A DNA stretch of 64,000 nucleotides from Desulfosporosinus youngiae DSM 17734 (GTDB taxonomy: Bacteria > Bacillota > Desulfitobacteriia > Desulfitobacteriales > Desulfitobacteriaceae): assembly GCF_000244895.1 (NCBI RefSeq), contig NZ_CM001441.1:4926198-4990197 (forward strand), in the 5' to 3' direction. Both the position numbers and the translations under genes were made by a program. The stretch's first letter is position 1, and each line of letters opens with the position of its first letter. Below the pieces are notes generated by a model. It was not told the origin of the DNA, did not search any database, and worked only from the letters and a program-made list of their open reading frames with translations. This document shows, piece after piece, positions 14,352-24,917 of this stretch.

Positions 14352-17009
14352 TTATTTTTGCCCCAGATTGCCCGTCCCTATTGCTGCCTGAGCGGCGGCC
14401 AAGCGCGCTATGGGTACACGGAAGGGGGAACAAGAGACATAATCGAGTCCAACGATATGGCAGAATTCGACAGAGTTAGGTTCCCCACCGTGCTCGCCAC
14501 AAATACCTAGGCCGAGATTAGAGTTGGCGTTTCTGCCCAAATTGACACCAATATTGATCAGCTTCCCTACCCCATCCCGATCAAGCACAACGAAAGGATC
14601 TGTTTTCAAGAGATTCTTATCCAGATAAGTCGGCAGGAACTTTCCTTGAGCATCATCACGGGACAAGCCCATGGTCATCTGAGTGAGATCATTCGTGCCA
14701 AAGGAGAAGAAGTCTGCAACTTTTCCGATCTCATCCGCCAGGAGAGCCGCCCGCGGTACCTCAATCATGGTTCCAACGTGATATTGAATTTGAACATTTT
14801 GTTCTTTCATTACTTCAGCCGCGGTGTCATCCACCAGCTTACGCATCATCAGGAATTCTTCTTTTCCCATAACGAGCGGGATCATGACTTCCGGATGAAT
14901 GTCATACCCTTCCTTTACCAAGCGAGCGCTGGCCTGGAAGATGGCCCGGGCTTGCATAACTGTGATTTCCGGGAAGGAGACCCCCAGACGGCAACCCCTG
15001 TGGCCAAGCATGGGATTTAGTTCGGATAAAGCCCTAACCTTGCGCAGTAAGGACTCTTTGGCCTGTAAAGCATCCGGATTATCTTTGCTCATTCTGAGTT
15101 TCGTGATCTCTACAACCAATTCCTCAGAATGGGGGAGAAACTCATGGAGGGGAGGATCAAGCAAGCGAATAGTCACAGGGAAGCCCTGCATAGCTTTCAA
15201 AATACCATAGAAGTCTTCTTCCTGCATCGGTAAGAGCTTCGCTAAAGCATTTTCCCGCTCTTCCAAGGTTTGTGCCAGGATCATCTCCTGCACGATCGGT
15301 ATCCGTTCGGGGTCCATAAACATATGCTCCGTCCGAGTCAATCCGATCCCAACTGCTCCGAAATCCCGAGCGTTCTTCGCTTCCGTCGGACTATCTGCAT
15401 TTGCCATGACCTTGAGCCGGGAAATTTCATCAGCCCAGCTTAGGAACTCTTTAAATCCTTCGCTCAGCTCCGGATCGACCATGGATACTTCTCCCTTGAT
15501 GACTCGCCCGGTGGCTCCATCAATGGACATAATCGTTCCTTGAGGATACTCTGCCCCATCAATAGCAACTAAACCTTGAGTATAGTCAATCTTCAAGGCG
15601 TCGCATCCGCAGACAGCAGGCTTACCCATATGACGGGAAACGACCGCCGCATGACTCGTCATACCGCCGCGACTGGTTAATATACCTTGGGCAGCCAAAA
15701 TGCCACGGATATCATCGGGGGTGGTTTCCGTCCGAACCAGAATCACTTTCTCCCCTAAATTACCTAAGCGTTCCGCTTCCTCTGCGCTTAGGACAATTCT
15801 GCCGGATGCGGCCCCCGGAGAAGCCGGAAGCCCTTTAGCCACCACTTGCAGCTTGGCATCCGTATCCATGCGGCGATGTAATAAGTGGTCTAACTGGTCC
15901 GGTTCAATCCTCATTACTGCTTCCTCTTTGGTGATCACGCCTTCATGGAAAAGTTCCACCGCTACACGGATCGCCGCTGAAGCTGTTCGTTTGCCGTTTC
16001 GGGTTTGGAGCATATAGAGTTTGCCCCGTTCAATGGTAAATTCTATATCCTGCATATCCCGATAATGAGCCTCTAAGCGCTTGGAGATATCGACAAACTG
16101 CTGATAGATTTCCGGATTTTCCTGAGCCAAGGTGGCAATCGGGTTTGGCGTCCGTATACCGGCTACCACGTCTTCCCCTTGGGCATTCATCAGATATTCA
16201 CCATACAATACACTTTCCCCAGTGGATGGGTTGCGGGTAAAGGCCACGCCTGTTCCTGAATCGGAGCCCATGTTTCCGAAAACCATGGATTGAACATTAA
16301 CGGCCGTTCCGATATCATGAGGGATATTGTTAATTTTACGATACACATTGGCACGATCATTATTCCACGAACGAAAAACGGCGATAACAGCTTGCTTTAG
16401 CTGTTCCCTGGGATCCATGGGAAAGGGGGCACCGGTTTTACGTTCGATTTTTTTCTTATATTCACTGACCATCCATTTGAGACTCTCGGCGGAGAGTTCG
16501 GAGTCATAGCGAACTCCTTGTTTCTCTTTGGCAGTTTCTAAAATCTGTTCAAAGTTATAATGTTCTACTTCTAAGACCACATCTCCAAACATTTGGATAA
16601 AGCGGCGGTAACAATCCCAAGCGAAACGCTCGTTTTGCGTGTTAGCAGTCAAGGCTTCTACAGTATCATCATTCAGTCCCAAATTAAGAACGGTATCCAT
16701 CATACCCGGCATCGAGAACTTCGCCCCGGACCTGACTGATACAAGGAGCGGGTTTTTCTTATCCCCAAAAAGTTTATCTGAAACTTTCTCAACTTCAGCC
16801 AAAGCCGGCCAGACTTGCTCCCAAATACCTTCCGGGAACTTCTCCCCATTGTTGTAATACTCATTACACGCTTCGGTTGTAATCGTAAATCCCGGAGGAA
16901 CCGGCAGACCGATTTGGGTCATCTCTGCTAAATTAGCTCCTTTTCCTCCCAACAAGTCGCGCATAGAAGCTTTACCTTCTTGAAATAAGTATACATACTT
17001 CTTATTCAT
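14352..17009 (-). CDS. ppdK: pyruvate, phosphate dikinase
   Basis: An 885-residue full-length PPDK, cytoplasmic, interconverting pyruvate + ATP + phosphate and phosphoenolpyruvate + AMP + pyrophosphate. The ATP-grasp region has [21 protein letters not shown] and [15 protein letters not shown]; the phosphohistidine site is [22 protein letters not shown]; the PEP/pyruvate barrel ends with IGFG-type motifs [18 protein letters not shown] and [11 protein letters not shown] (catalytic Cys). The start overlaps the stop of ppsR, so both are co-transcribed, matching the ccpN-ppsR-ppdK order known in Firmicutes. Confidence 0.97.
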   Translation of the reverse strand: MNKKYVYLFQEGKASMRDLLGGKGANLAEMTQIGLPVPPGFTITTEACNEYYNNGEKFPEGIWEQVWPALAEVEKVSDKLFGDKKNPLLVSVRSGAKFSMPGMMDTVLNLGLNDDTVEALTANTQNERFAWDCYRRFIQMFGDVVLEVEHYNFEQILETAKEKQGVRYDSELSAESLKWMVSEYKKKIERKTGAPFPMDPREQLKQAVIAVFRSWNNDRANVYRKINNIPHDIGTAVNVQSMVFGNMGSDSGTGVAFTRNPSTGESVLYGEYLMNAQGEDVVAGIRTPNPIATLAQENPEIYQQFVDISKRLEAHYRDMQDIEFTIERGKLYMLQTRNGKRTASAAIRVAVELFHEGVITKEEAVMRIEPDQLDHLLHRRMDTDAKLQVVAKGLPASPGAASGRIVLSAEEAERLGNLGEKVILVRTETTPDDIRGILAAQGILTSRGGMTSHAAVVSRHMGKPAVCGCDALKIDYTQGLVAIDGAEYPQGTIMSIDGATGRVIKGEVSMVDPELSEGFKEFLSWADEISRLKVMANADSPTEAKNARDFGAVGIGLTRTEHMFMDPERIPIVQEMILAQTLEERENALAKLLPMQEEDFYGILKAMQGFPVTIRLLDPPLHEFLPHSEELVVEITKLRMSKDNPDALQAKESLLRKVRALSELNPMLGHRGCRLGVSFPEITVMQARAIFQASARLVKEGYDIHPEVMIPLVMGKEEFLMMRKLVDDTAAEVMKEQNVQIQYHVGTMIEVPRAALLADEIGKVADFFSFGTNDLTQMTMGLSRDDAQGKFLPTYLDKNLLKTDPFVVLDRDGVGKLINIGVNLGRNANSNLGLGICGEHGGEPNSVEFCHIVGLDYVSCSPFRVPIARLAAAQAAIGTGNLGQK

Positions 17010-17823
17010 TTCTGTCCCCCTTAAATAATATCTCTAATACAATACTCGCGGTTTCTTCAACCGCTTTCCCGGTAGCGTCAATAATTGGGCAGCCGATACG
17101 TTTCATGATGCCCCGGGCATATTCCAACTCTCGCATAATTCGATCCAGGTTAGCGTAATCCGCAGTCGCACCCAAGCCAAGGGTTTTTAAGCGCTCTGTT
17201 CGAATTTGGTTGAGTAATTCTGGACGTAAGGTTAACCCGATTATTTTCCGCGACGAAATACTAAACAGTTCATCGGGGGGGTTAACTTCGGGAACTAAAG
17301 GAATGTTTGCGGCCTTGAGACCTTTATGTGCCAAATACATGCTAAGCGGGGTTTTTGAGGTTCTTGAGACACCGATCAGAACAACGTCTGCAAAAAGAAC
17401 CCCGCGGGGATCTTTGCCGTCATCATATTTGACAGCGAATTCGATAGCCTCCACCTTCCGGAAATACTGTTCATCTAAACGATGGATAATGTTCGGAGTA
17501 TGGGTAGGATCCATACCGGTTTGACTGGCAATGACTCCAATAAGCGGCCCTAATATATCGACGGTTTTGAGCCCTCTCTCTGACGCCCTTTTCTCCAAGT
17601 ATTCCCGAAGGTCCTTTAGTACAAGGGTATAAACCAAGATAGCTTGCTCAGCCGCAGCTTCTTCCATAATATCTTCTAAATGCACCTGATCCCGTACATA
17701 GGGAACCCGGCGAATCCGAGTTTTTACACCAATAAATTGTGCCGCTGCCGCCCGACTTACAAACTCAGCCGTCTCTCCAAGTGCATCAGAAATGACATAA
17801 ATTACAGACGTTTGAGTGGCCAC
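17002..17823 (-). CDS. ppsR: PPDK regulatory protein (bifunctional kinase/pyrophosphorylase)
   Basis: A 273-residue DUF299 protein that inactivates PPDK by ADP-dependent phosphorylation of the active-site threonine and reactivates it by phosphorolysis. It starts [20 protein letters not shown] and has the P-loop [18 protein letters not shown] plus the ending [18 protein letters not shown]. It overlaps ppdK by 8 bases and follows ccpN, which supports PPDK as its target. Confidence 0.95.
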   Translation of the reverse strand: MATQTSVIYVISDALGETAEFVSRAAAAQFIGVKTRIRRVPYVRDQVHLEDIMEEAAAEQAILVYTLVLKDLREYLEKRASERGLKTVDILGPLIGVIASQTGMDPTHTPNIIHRLDEQYFRKVEAIEFAVKYDDGKDPRGVLFADVVLIGVSRTSKTPLSMYLAHKGLKAANIPLVPEVNPPDELFSISSRKIIGLTLRPELLNQIRTERLKTLGLGATADYANLDRIMRELEYARGIMKRIGCPIIDATGKAVEETASIVLEILFKGDRNE

Positions 17824-17829
17824 ATTTAC

Positions 17830-17990
17830 ACCTCCGAATTATTCGAAGTCCTCCGACCTCCAACTTTGACTCTGTCCTAAAACTTCAGCTTCCGATTTCA
17901 GCCCTCCGGCTTCAGTCTCGTCCATTAACTCAAACCATGAGCCACGATCCGGCCTCCGGCTTTCCGATCTCTGATTTCTGTCTAAATTGA
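17830..17990. repeat. pyrimidine-rich degenerate repeat spacer
   Basis: The ccpN-ppsR spacer is built of variants of CCTCCGGCTTC and CTTCCGATTTC (for example at 17853, 17891, 17902, 17951, 17961). There is no frame or hairpin of note. Similar C/T-rich variants occur at 54780-54835. Confidence 0.5.
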
Positions 17991-18629
17991 TTACTCAGCT
18001 TCCGATATCTCTACAAAGAGCTTAGTGACATTTGTCTTTGTAAACCGGCCCACGACCTCATAACACTCGTTCCCGTTCTCATCCACATACTCTTCTACCA
18101 CCGGTAAGCTGTCAACCTGATGTTGGACCAATTTTTTTGCAGCACTCAAAACAGGTTCATCTAGAGTAGCCATGTATATGTTTGGCATGCGTGTCATTAT
18201 GACCCCGACCGGAACTTGCTGAAGATCCATTTTTCCGATAGAAGCTTTTAAAATATCTTTTCGTGAGATCATTCCTAAAAGAACCCTGTCTTCCCGAACC
18301 ACTGTCAGACTCCCTACATTTTGCGTAAACATCGTAACCGCCGCTTCATAGATACTGGCATCTTCCAGTACAGTAACCGGCATTGACTTAAATGCGCAGA
18401 CTCGGAGCTGAAGCATGCGTTCCATAATAGGAGAAGGCCCGAGATCTTCACGATAAGAATACCCGACGCGCGGTCTGGCTACTAAGACTCCTGACATCGT
18501 TAAAATGGTTAAATCCGGGCGGAGAGTAGCTCTCGTCAAATTCAACATTGCTGCAATCTTTTCACCCGTAATGGAACCTGATGCTTTCACGATCTCCACA
18601 ATTCGCTGTTGCCGTTCCGTCCATTCCAA
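17991..18629 (-). CDS. ccpN: CcpN-type gluconeogenesis repressor (HTH-CBS)
   Basis: A 212-residue protein: residues 1-60 are a winged helix (TERQQRIVEIVKASGSITGE, KIAAMLNLTRATLRPDLTIL), residues about 75-205 hold two CBS domains (VTVLEDASIYEAAVTMFTQN; MATLDEPVLSAAKKLVQHQV). In Bacillus this protein senses ATP/ADP balance and represses gluconeogenic genes; here it heads the ppsR-ppdK group and likely controls it. The assignment to CcpN rests on domain order and neighbours. Confidence 0.9.
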   Translation of the reverse strand: MEWTERQQRIVEIVKASGSITGEKIAAMLNLTRATLRPDLTILTMSGVLVARPRVGYSYREDLGPSPIMERMLQLRVCAFKSMPVTVLEDASIYEAAVTMFTQNVGSLTVVREDRVLLGMISRKDILKASIGKMDLQQVPVGVIMTRMPNIYMATLDEPVLSAAKKLVQHQVDSLPVVEEYVDENGNECYEVVGRFTKTNVTKLFVEISEAE

Positions 18630-18765
18630 CCAATTTCACCTCTTATGTTCTTGCTCTGGCTTTAATGTGACATACTAATAAAGTTCGATTCGATCGATTA
18701 TACCATATAATATTGTTCATTGAATAGATAGTGTTACCTGTAAAACCTATAAATTTTTATCAATA

Positions 18766-18799
18766 TAAAAACACTCCTGTCAAAAACAAGAGTGTTTTT
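18766..18799 (-). terminator. terminator after glyS
   Basis: AAAAACACTC and GAGTGTTTTT flank a short loop; the hairpin with A and T runs on both sides lies 60 bases past the glyS stop and can work in both directions. Confidence 0.75.
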
Positions 18800-18861
18800 A
18801 TTAATATAGCGGCTTGGTTTTGTATGACAAGTGGCTATCAACGAATACTCAGGTATCAGTT

Positions 18862-20937
18862 TTAAGCCAAAACACTTAACTCACCCAAGCATCCCAGCAT
18901 CTTCACACATTGCCCAAGTAAAGCCAGGCGTGCCTTTTTCAAGTCCTCATCGTCAACCATAATCATGACCGCCTGGAAAAGAGCTTCGATTTGCGGGACT
19001 ATTTCCCACGCCAAATCATAGGCCTCCTCATAATTTCCCAGTTCAATCATTTCATCAAATCCTTGTTTACGAGCAGAAATCCCCTTGGCTAAGGCTATTT
19101 CTGTCTCGTCGACCAAATGAGCCGGATTCAACTCCTGTGCCGCTTCTTTTTTGGTAAGGTTAAAGCAGCGGGTATACGCTTGGGCATATAGACTAAAGGC
19201 TTCTTCCACTCGTTTTTCGGAAAGCACCCGAGCCCTTTTCACAACACGGTTAATATTGTCACTGCCGAGCACCAAAACTGCATCAACCGTATCATAGCGC
19301 AAACCTTGTTCCAGCAGCACGAAACGCACCCTCTGCTGGAAAAAATCCTGCAGCAAGGGCAAGATGTTCCCCGCCGGCAAAAGAACCGTTCCCTGCTTCT
19401 CCAGAAGGCTGTAGGACTCCCGTATAAGCTCAGTTAAGGAAAGCTCCCAGCCCGAATCTAACAGAATGGCAACAATCCCTTGAGCCTGCCGTCTCAGGGC
19501 GTAGGGATCTTGAGATCCCGTAGGCTGAATCCCGATACTGAAGGCTCCGACAATCGCATCCAGCTTATCTGCCAGACTGACCACGCGTCCTGAATCAGAG
19601 GCAGGTGCCGCATCCCCTGCGAAGCGAGGTTGATAGTGCTCAAGTATCCCTTGACAAACCTCAGCTTTCTCTCCGCTCGCTTTGGCATAGTCTGCCCCCA
19701 TGATCCCTTGCAGTTCGGGGAAATCACTGACCATTAGGGTTACCAGATCCGCCTTTGCCAAATAAGCCGTTCGATCGATCTGTTCCTGTTTAGCCCCTTC
19801 AAAGCCCTGCCGCTCTGCCATGAAGCGTGATAAGCCGCGTAAGCGTTCAACCCGTTGTTCGACCGTACCCAGTTTCTCGTGATAAACAATTTTCCCCAGT
19901 TTAGGAACTAAATCTGCCAGAGAAACCTTTTGATCTTCTCTATAATAGAAAGCGGCATCTTCCAAGCGGGCTTTCAGCACTTTCTCATTTCCGGCTTTTA
20001 CTGTGTCCAACGCAAAATCACTCCCGTTGCGCACCGTAATAAAATAGGGCAGAAGTGTTCCGTCCTTGGCACGGACAGGGAAATAACGTTGATGTTCCCG
20101 CATCGGAGTTGTAATTACAGCCTCCGGCAAATGCATATACTGAGAAGCCACTTCCCCTAATAGGGCTGTCGGGTATTCCACAAGGTGAATGACTTCACCC
20201 AGAAGTTCTTCATCGGAAGGCACCTCACCACCGACGTTCTCAGCAAGGATTTTTAATTGAGCCAGGATGACAGCCTTTCTCTCTTCAGGATCAATGATTA
20301 CATAAGCTTGGCGTAAAGCTTCCCGATACTCAGAGGGCCGGCCGATCAGCACTTCCTCCGTCGCCAGGGTACGATGTCCGCGCGAAACCCGTCCCGATTT
20401 CAGACCTACGAACTCAAAGGGAACAACCTCCGATCCATAAAGTGCAACAATCCAACGGATAGGCCGGGCAAAACGAAAATCAAGTTCTCCCCAACGCATT
20501 GGCTTCGGAAAATGCAATGAGTTAATAAGGTCAACAGCAAGCTGAGGCAGGAGCGCTTTGGTCTCAAGCCCAATTTCTGATTTCCGCGCAAAGACATAGG
20601 GTATCCCATTGACTTCTTGTACAAAAAGAGTTTCTACCGAGACCCCTTGTCCTCTGGCAAAACCTTGAGCCGCTTTTGTCGGGGCCCCGCCGGCATCATA
20701 GGCCGCTTTGACGGCAGGTCCTTTAACCTCCAGGGATAAATCCTCTTGGCTTTCCGCAAGATCTATGACCCAAAGTGCCAGACGACGCGGAGTGGCGAAA
20801 ACCTTTATTTCCTTAAATGTTAAGCGGAGTTCCGTCAAACGTTTGCGTGCCTGTTCTTCCAGTTGGGTCAAAGCCCCCGGAGAGAATTTTGCGGGGATTT
20901 CTTCTGTTCCGATTTCAAGCAAAAAATCCTTGGCCAT
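18862..20937 (-). CDS. glyS: glycyl-tRNA synthetase beta subunit
   Basis: A 691-residue beta chain of the tetrameric bacterial glycyl-tRNA synthetase, which charges tRNA-Gly together with GlyQ. It starts DFLLEIGTEEIPAKFSPGAL, contains GHRTLA and HLVEYPTALLGEV, and the HD-like region SLADKLDAIVGAFSIGIQPT, followed by an anticodon-binding C-terminus. It follows glyQ with a one-base gap and shares its T-box control. Confidence 0.97.
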   Translation of the reverse strand: MAKDFLLEIGTEEIPAKFSPGALTQLEEQARKRLTELRLTFKEIKVFATPRRLALWVIDLAESQEDLSLEVKGPAVKAAYDAGGAPTKAAQGFARGQGVSVETLFVQEVNGIPYVFARKSEIGLETKALLPQLAVDLINSLHFPKPMRWGELDFRFARPIRWIVALYGSEVVPFEFVGLKSGRVSRGHRTLATEEVLIGRPSEYREALRQAYVIIDPEERKAVILAQLKILAENVGGEVPSDEELLGEVIHLVEYPTALLGEVASQYMHLPEAVITTPMREHQRYFPVRAKDGTLLPYFITVRNGSDFALDTVKAGNEKVLKARLEDAAFYYREDQKVSLADLVPKLGKIVYHEKLGTVEQRVERLRGLSRFMAERQGFEGAKQEQIDRTAYLAKADLVTLMVSDFPELQGIMGADYAKASGEKAEVCQGILEHYQPRFAGDAAPASDSGRVVSLADKLDAIVGAFSIGIQPTGSQDPYALRRQAQGIVAILLDSGWELSLTELIRESYSLLEKQGTVLLPAGNILPLLQDFFQQRVRFVLLEQGLRYDTVDAVLVLGSDNINRVVKRARVLSEKRVEEAFSLYAQAYTRCFNLTKKEAAQELNPAHLVDETEIALAKGISARKQGFDEMIELGNYEEAYDLAWEIVPQIEALFQAVMIMVDDEDLKKARLALLGQCVKMLGCLGELSVLA

Positions 20938-20938
20938 C

Positions 20939-21829
20939 TTACTTCACCCCTTTCAAAGAGTTCGTCTTCAGCAAAGGGAAACCCAGCTTCTCCCGCTGCT
21001 CAACATAAGCCTGAGCACAAAGACGAGCCAGCGCCCGTACACGAGCAATGTAGCTTGTACGTTCTGTGACACTGATAGCTCCGCGAGCGTCCAAAAGGTT
21101 AAAGGTATGGGAGCACTTAAGCACGTAATCATAGGCGGGAAGTACCAAACCCTTCTCCACAACCCGCTTGGCCTCTTTCTCATACATATCAAACCAGGTT
21201 TGCAAAGCCTCAATATCTGCCACTTCAAAATTATAATGAGAGTAATCAATTTCGTTCTGAAGATAAATATCACCATAAGTGACATCTCCAACCCATTCTA
21301 TATCATAGACATTATCTTTGTTTTGAATATAGGTCGTCAGACGCTCCAAGCCATAAGTGATCTCTGCACAGACTGGTTTACAGTCAATTCCGCCGCACTG
21401 TTGGAAATACGTAAATTGAGTCACTTCCATGCCATCGAGCCAGACTTCCCAGCCTAACCCCCACGCACCTAACGTTGGAGACTCCCAATTATCTTCGACA
21501 AAACGGATATCATGCTCCTGCGGATTAATTCCTAACCGCTCCAAACTCTGCAAGTATAGTTCCTGAACATTGTCCGGAGAGGGCTTGAGAATAACTTGGT
21601 ATTGGAAATAGTGCTGCAAGCGATTGGGATTTTCCCCATATCGTCCATCGGTCGGTCTGCGGGACGGCTCGACATAGGCCACATTCCATGGTTCAGGCCC
21701 CAGAGCCCTTAGAAAGGTTGCGGGATTCATCGTGCCGGCCCCTTTTTCTACATCATACGGCTGCGCAATAATGCACCCTTGTTCTCCCCAAAACTGGTTA
21801 AGAGACAGGATAATATCTTGAAACTTCAT
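20939..21829 (-). CDS. glyQ: glycyl-tRNA synthetase alpha subunit
   Basis: A 296-residue class II synthetase alpha chain: [39 protein letters not shown] (motif 2 region with [20 protein letters not shown]), and [19 protein letters not shown]. It carries the catalytic site for glycyl-adenylate. It is preceded by a T-box leader and followed immediately by glyS. Confidence 0.97.
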   Translation of the reverse strand: MKFQDIILSLNQFWGEQGCIIAQPYDVEKGAGTMNPATFLRALGPEPWNVAYVEPSRRPTDGRYGENPNRLQHYFQYQVILKPSPDNVQELYLQSLERLGINPQEHDIRFVEDNWESPTLGAWGLGWEVWLDGMEVTQFTYFQQCGGIDCKPVCAEITYGLERLTTYIQNKDNVYDIEWVGDVTYGDIYLQNEIDYSHYNFEVADIEALQTWFDMYEKEAKRVVEKGLVLPAYDYVLKCSHTFNLLDARGAISVTERTSYIARVRALARLCAQAYVEQREKLGFPLLKTNSLKGVK

Positions 21830-21977
21830 AGTTAAGCCTCCTTATATAATGGAATCGGTCTGATATACTACACTAATACCTTCAGCATCCAACGAGCAAG
21901 TGAACGGGAACGTGTGTGAACGTGCAATGACCCCTTACTTTCACAGACCCCAATGACCTTGCTCTCCAAAGGAACCA

Positions 21978-22190
21978 ATTAAAAAACTCTCACCCCCGTA
22001 GCATTTTTATGCTACAGGGACGAGAGTTTGTTCCCGCGGTTCCACCCTGTTTGACCCCATAGGGTCCCCTTCGTTTCCTATGCTCAGAGCTGCCCCATTC
22101 ACTGCTCCCGTTCGGCTTCCACCCGCCCGAACTCGCTGATAGAGAGAATTCGCGAACTTTTTTCTCGTCATCACATCAAAGGTATTAATT
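21978..22190 (-). promoter_or_regulatory. T-box riboswitch, glycine type, upstream of glyQS
   Basis: On the minus strand the leader contains GGTGGAACCGCGGGAAC, the T-box sequence, followed by a terminator stem (AACTCTCGTCCC ... GGGGTGAGAGTT and T run near 21982). The bulge UGGA can pair with UCCA, the 3' end of uncharged tRNA-Gly with its U discriminator base, which agrees with the downstream glyQ. Uncharged tRNA-Gly should favour the antiterminator and switch on glyQS. I did not assign the specifier codon with certainty. Confidence 0.9.
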
Positions 22191-22244
22191 TTTACTATTA
22201 TATGCCGAGGAAAATGCACTGTCAAATAAAAGAGTAAAAAGATC

Positions 22245-23471
22245 TTATAAAATTTCGTTGATCGTTTGCCAGGCAGCTTCCATGGTTGCCGTATCAAGTC
22301 TGGCATTTGCCGTCTCAGGTTTAAACATGAGCGAAAACTCTTCGCCGGCCTTGGTTTTCTTTGCGGAATAAAAATCGCTATCGATAGGAATAGCCCCCAG
22401 ATCCAGGAAGAAAGGTTTCCTGTCATCGAGATGTTCCATATTCTTCCTGACCTCAAGGAGAATCCCTTCGATCTCAGGATGTTTCTTTTCAAGGAACGTC
22501 CTGACCCTATGGAATAGAAAGCCTCCGATACCCCTGGCTTTATATTCAGGAGTAATCCCAAGGTGCTCTAAATAGCCCATTTTCACGTTTGGCATCCAAT
22601 AGAAACAGGCGATTCCGAAGACTTTTTCATTTTCTTGAGCGGTCAGCAGATAATATTTGTTGGGGGCGATAGACTTAGGATTCAGTAGTTTATCCCGGAT
22701 TTCTTCTTGTACAGATTCAGGGTATTCAAACACTGATCCCATTAGTTTAATGCCCGCTTGAGTATAGTAACCGTTGGGGTCCTTGCCTTCAACAAATTTA
22801 ATATTATCGGTATCAATTTCCAGAACATTACCACAATCATCCCGGATAATTATCTCCTTATGGATGATCATGGCCATATCTCCCGTGTCTGCAAAGGCAG
22901 CATTAGCCTCATCCGTATCTATATGGAATTCAGTAACTCCATCATCTACCAGACGAACTGTAACATCATGATAGGAAACTATTTTTTCCCCTTTGAGTAA
23001 AATGCTGACTTTATCTGAATCAGTAAGGTCCAAGCGTTTTGCAGTCTTAGACAGCATATGTACATGTGCTTTAGCAATAATACAGCCGTGATCCAGTACT
23101 ACGACCCCTTTAGGTCCGATAAGTACTGCTCCTGGGGTACCAACTAAATCGCCGGAATCCCGCAGAGGTGCATCAATCCCTAAAGGATATGTCTCTGTGC
23201 GCGACAATTCGATTTGACTTTCAGTACGATTTGGTCCGATAATTCTGACCTTTTCCAAAACTCCTTTTGTCCCTACGACATTGACAGTTTCTTTAGCAGC
23301 AAATTGACCTGCCTGCCCTAGATCCCGCAGCACGGTCAGCTCACTGCCCTGTCCGAATAATATTTCCATATGTTCACGAGTAAGATGGACATGTGCCCTG
23401 GAAACTCCCACCATAACAAGCCATTTCGCTTCTTGCTTAAAGTCTACTTTTTTAGGATCACTCATTTCCAT
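22245..23471 (-). CDS. PduL-like phosphate acyltransferase fused to GNAT domain
   Basis: A 408-residue fusion. Residues about 15-210 are PduL-like: VGVSRAHVHLTREHMEILFG with the first metal-binding His motif, GPNRTESQIELSRTE, and the second motif AKAHVHMLSKTAKRLDL. PduL moves acyl groups between phosphate and CoA, giving acetyl- or propanoyl-phosphate for ATP. Residues about 260-400 are a GNAT fold (MGYLEHLGITPEYKARGIGG, FLFHRVRTFL), which may modify a protein using the acyl-CoA. The partner of the acetyltransferase part is unknown. It is a single gene. Confidence 0.85.
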   Translation of the reverse strand: MEMSDPKKVDFKQEAKWLVMVGVSRAHVHLTREHMEILFGQGSELTVLRDLGQAGQFAAKETVNVVGTKGVLEKVRIIGPNRTESQIELSRTETYPLGIDAPLRDSGDLVGTPGAVLIGPKGVVVLDHGCIIAKAHVHMLSKTAKRLDLTDSDKVSILLKGEKIVSYHDVTVRLVDDGVTEFHIDTDEANAAFADTGDMAMIIHKEIIIRDDCGNVLEIDTDNIKFVEGKDPNGYYTQAGIKLMGSVFEYPESVQEEIRDKLLNPKSIAPNKYYLLTAQENEKVFGIACFYWMPNVKMGYLEHLGITPEYKARGIGGFLFHRVRTFLEKKHPEIEGILLEVRKNMEHLDDRKPFFLDLGAIPIDSDFYSAKKTKAGEEFSLMFKPETANARLDTATMEAAWQTINEIL

Positions 23472-23862
23472 TCTCTTGCCCTCCTTGAATTCAGACTAGT
23501 ACCACTATTTTATATTAAAGTAGTATTATTTGAAACATCTTCCCCAAACTATAAAGTATAATTTTTTTAAATCACAAATACAATCTAAAATATTGCGATA
23601 ATTATAAGTATTTGCTAAATCTCCTTATTTTTATCCACCGAAACCTTCTTCAATTGCCGCCGTTTTTTGTCATGGAATACTTTCCGGAGGGTATGCTGAT
23701 ATAAAAAACGCCCCTAGACCATTGGTCAATGGTCAGAGGATTTTCAATTAAACTGAGTATATCAACCTTCGGTCCTAATTCAACAGGCTATGGAAACCAT
23801 TTTAATCTTTGTAAGGCTCTTTTAGTTGTCTATAATAACAAACATTCTTACGGAAACGATTC
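23472..23862. other. gene-free stretch between Nudix and PduL genes
   Basis: Only a hairpin (23711-23745; CTAGACCATTG/CAATGGTC) and a partial copy of the dispersed motif (TCATGGAATACTTTCC at 23671) are seen. The promoter of the PduL-GNAT gene should lie in the A/T-rich part at 23500-23640. Confidence 0.5.
23711..23745. terminator. hairpin terminator near 23.7 kb
   Basis: CCTAGACCATTG pairs with CAATGGTCAGAGG followed by ATTTTC; it lies downstream of the Nudix gene on the minus strand. Confidence 0.5.
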
Positions 23863-24426
23863 TTATAGGCTCAATTCTTTAATTTTACATATAAATTTAT
23901 CATACACTTTATGCATATGAGGTTCATTGCTATAGACATTTAACTCTTCTATAGGTATCCATTTGACGCCGCTATTTTCGTCTTTTTTAATGTTTAGGAC
24001 GTCATTCTCATCCGCTTCCATTAAAAATGCGACGGATAAATGCAGGTGAGGAGACACGTATTCCCCTCTTTTTATGTGCCCTATCACTGGAAGTATGTCC
24101 AAAGAAAAGATCCCCGGGGTAAGCAAATGGATATGATTGACTCCGGTTTCTTCCTTCAATTCTTTAATAGCAACGGCTTGTAAATCCTCGTCACCATCCG
24201 CATGCCCGCCGGTCCACGACCAAGAGTTATAGATATTATGGTGAATAACAAGTACCCTATCTCTTCTTTTGTTGACTACAAAAGCCGAGCTGGTTAAATG
24301 AGCAATTACATTCTTTCTGGTTAAGACATCCTCAAATATCTCCAGGCATTTCAGAAATACGGCCTTATCCTTTTCTTCCTGCTCATTGTATGGAGCATAT
24401 CGTTTAATTGCATCAATAAATTGCAT
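23863..24426 (-). CDS. Nudix hydrolase
   Basis: A 187-residue Nudix protein that cleaves nucleoside diphosphates linked to another group. The Nudix box is GHADGDEDLQAVAIKELKEE followed by TGV, which keeps the REUxEExGU glutamates as KELKEETGV. The region VVNKRRDRVLVIHHNIYNSW before it is the usual strand. Substrate unknown. It stands between DUF4342 and PduL genes. Confidence 0.88.
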   Translation of the reverse strand: MQFIDAIKRYAPYNEQEEKDKAVFLKCLEIFEDVLTRKNVIAHLTSSAFVVNKRRDRVLVIHHNIYNSWSWTGGHADGDEDLQAVAIKELKEETGVNHIHLLTPGIFSLDILPVIGHIKRGEYVSPHLHLSVAFLMEADENDVLNIKKDENSGVKWIPIEELNVYSNEPHMHKVYDKFICKIKELSL

Positions 24427-24482
24427 ACTCTCTCTCTTTCACATTAAGGATAGCTCGTGACGTATCTATACTAAAACAAAGA

Positions 24483-24917
24483 CTAAAATTCGCCCGTTTC
24501 CCTATCATAAAGATACTCCTGATTCGAGGCAACTTCTAATTCAAAGTGATTCATAGCTGCTCCTACAGCTCCGACAAGAGCCAGCAATCTCAAGCCTGGT
24601 TTCCTCCATATGGTATAGGCCAGAGCCAGGCCCAAAGGAGCAGAAACGCTGATAATCGTGTTATCATGCCGTTTAAGACTGATTGTAGAGTGACTGATAT
24701 TCGACAACGTAGACTTCACACTCTCCAAAATTCCCTGGCCGCACTCTTCAAACTTCCGATCGTTTCCTAAACCGTTTCGAATCCTCTCCAGATCATCCAA
24801 GGCTTTCAGCACGTCACCCTGAGCCAGATTTAAGGCTGTACGCGCTTCTTCATATCCGATCCCCATACGCTCACGCAGAAGATCTATCTTTTCAAGTTCA
24901 GTCCAAGATTCATTCAT
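24483..24917 (-). CDS. DUF4342 protein with UBA-like N-terminus
   Basis: From ATG 24917 the protein has 144 residues: a UBA/EF-Ts-like three-helix start (DLLRERMGIGYEEARTALNL, AQGDVLKALDDLER), and a DUF4342 part (STISLKRHDNTIISVSAPLG, LALAYTIWRKPGLRLLALVG) with a membrane-like segment. The chosen start overlaps the recO stop by 8 bases (ATGAATGA), indicating translational coupling. Function unknown. Confidence 0.8.
   Translation of the reverse strand: MNESWTELEKIDLLRERMGIGYEEARTALNLAQGDVLKALDDLERIRNGLGNDRKFEECGQGILESVKSTLSNISHSTISLKRHDNTIISVSAPLGLALAYTIWRKPGLRLLALVGAVGAAMNHFELEVASNQEYLYDRETGEF

Noticed and set aside
14352-17009. Several long plus-strand frames opposite ppdK
   Set aside because: They are mirror frames of a strongly conserved gene.
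22007-22561. 184-codon minus-strand frame
   Set aside because: It is a shadow of the PduL-GNAT gene that runs into the T-box leader.
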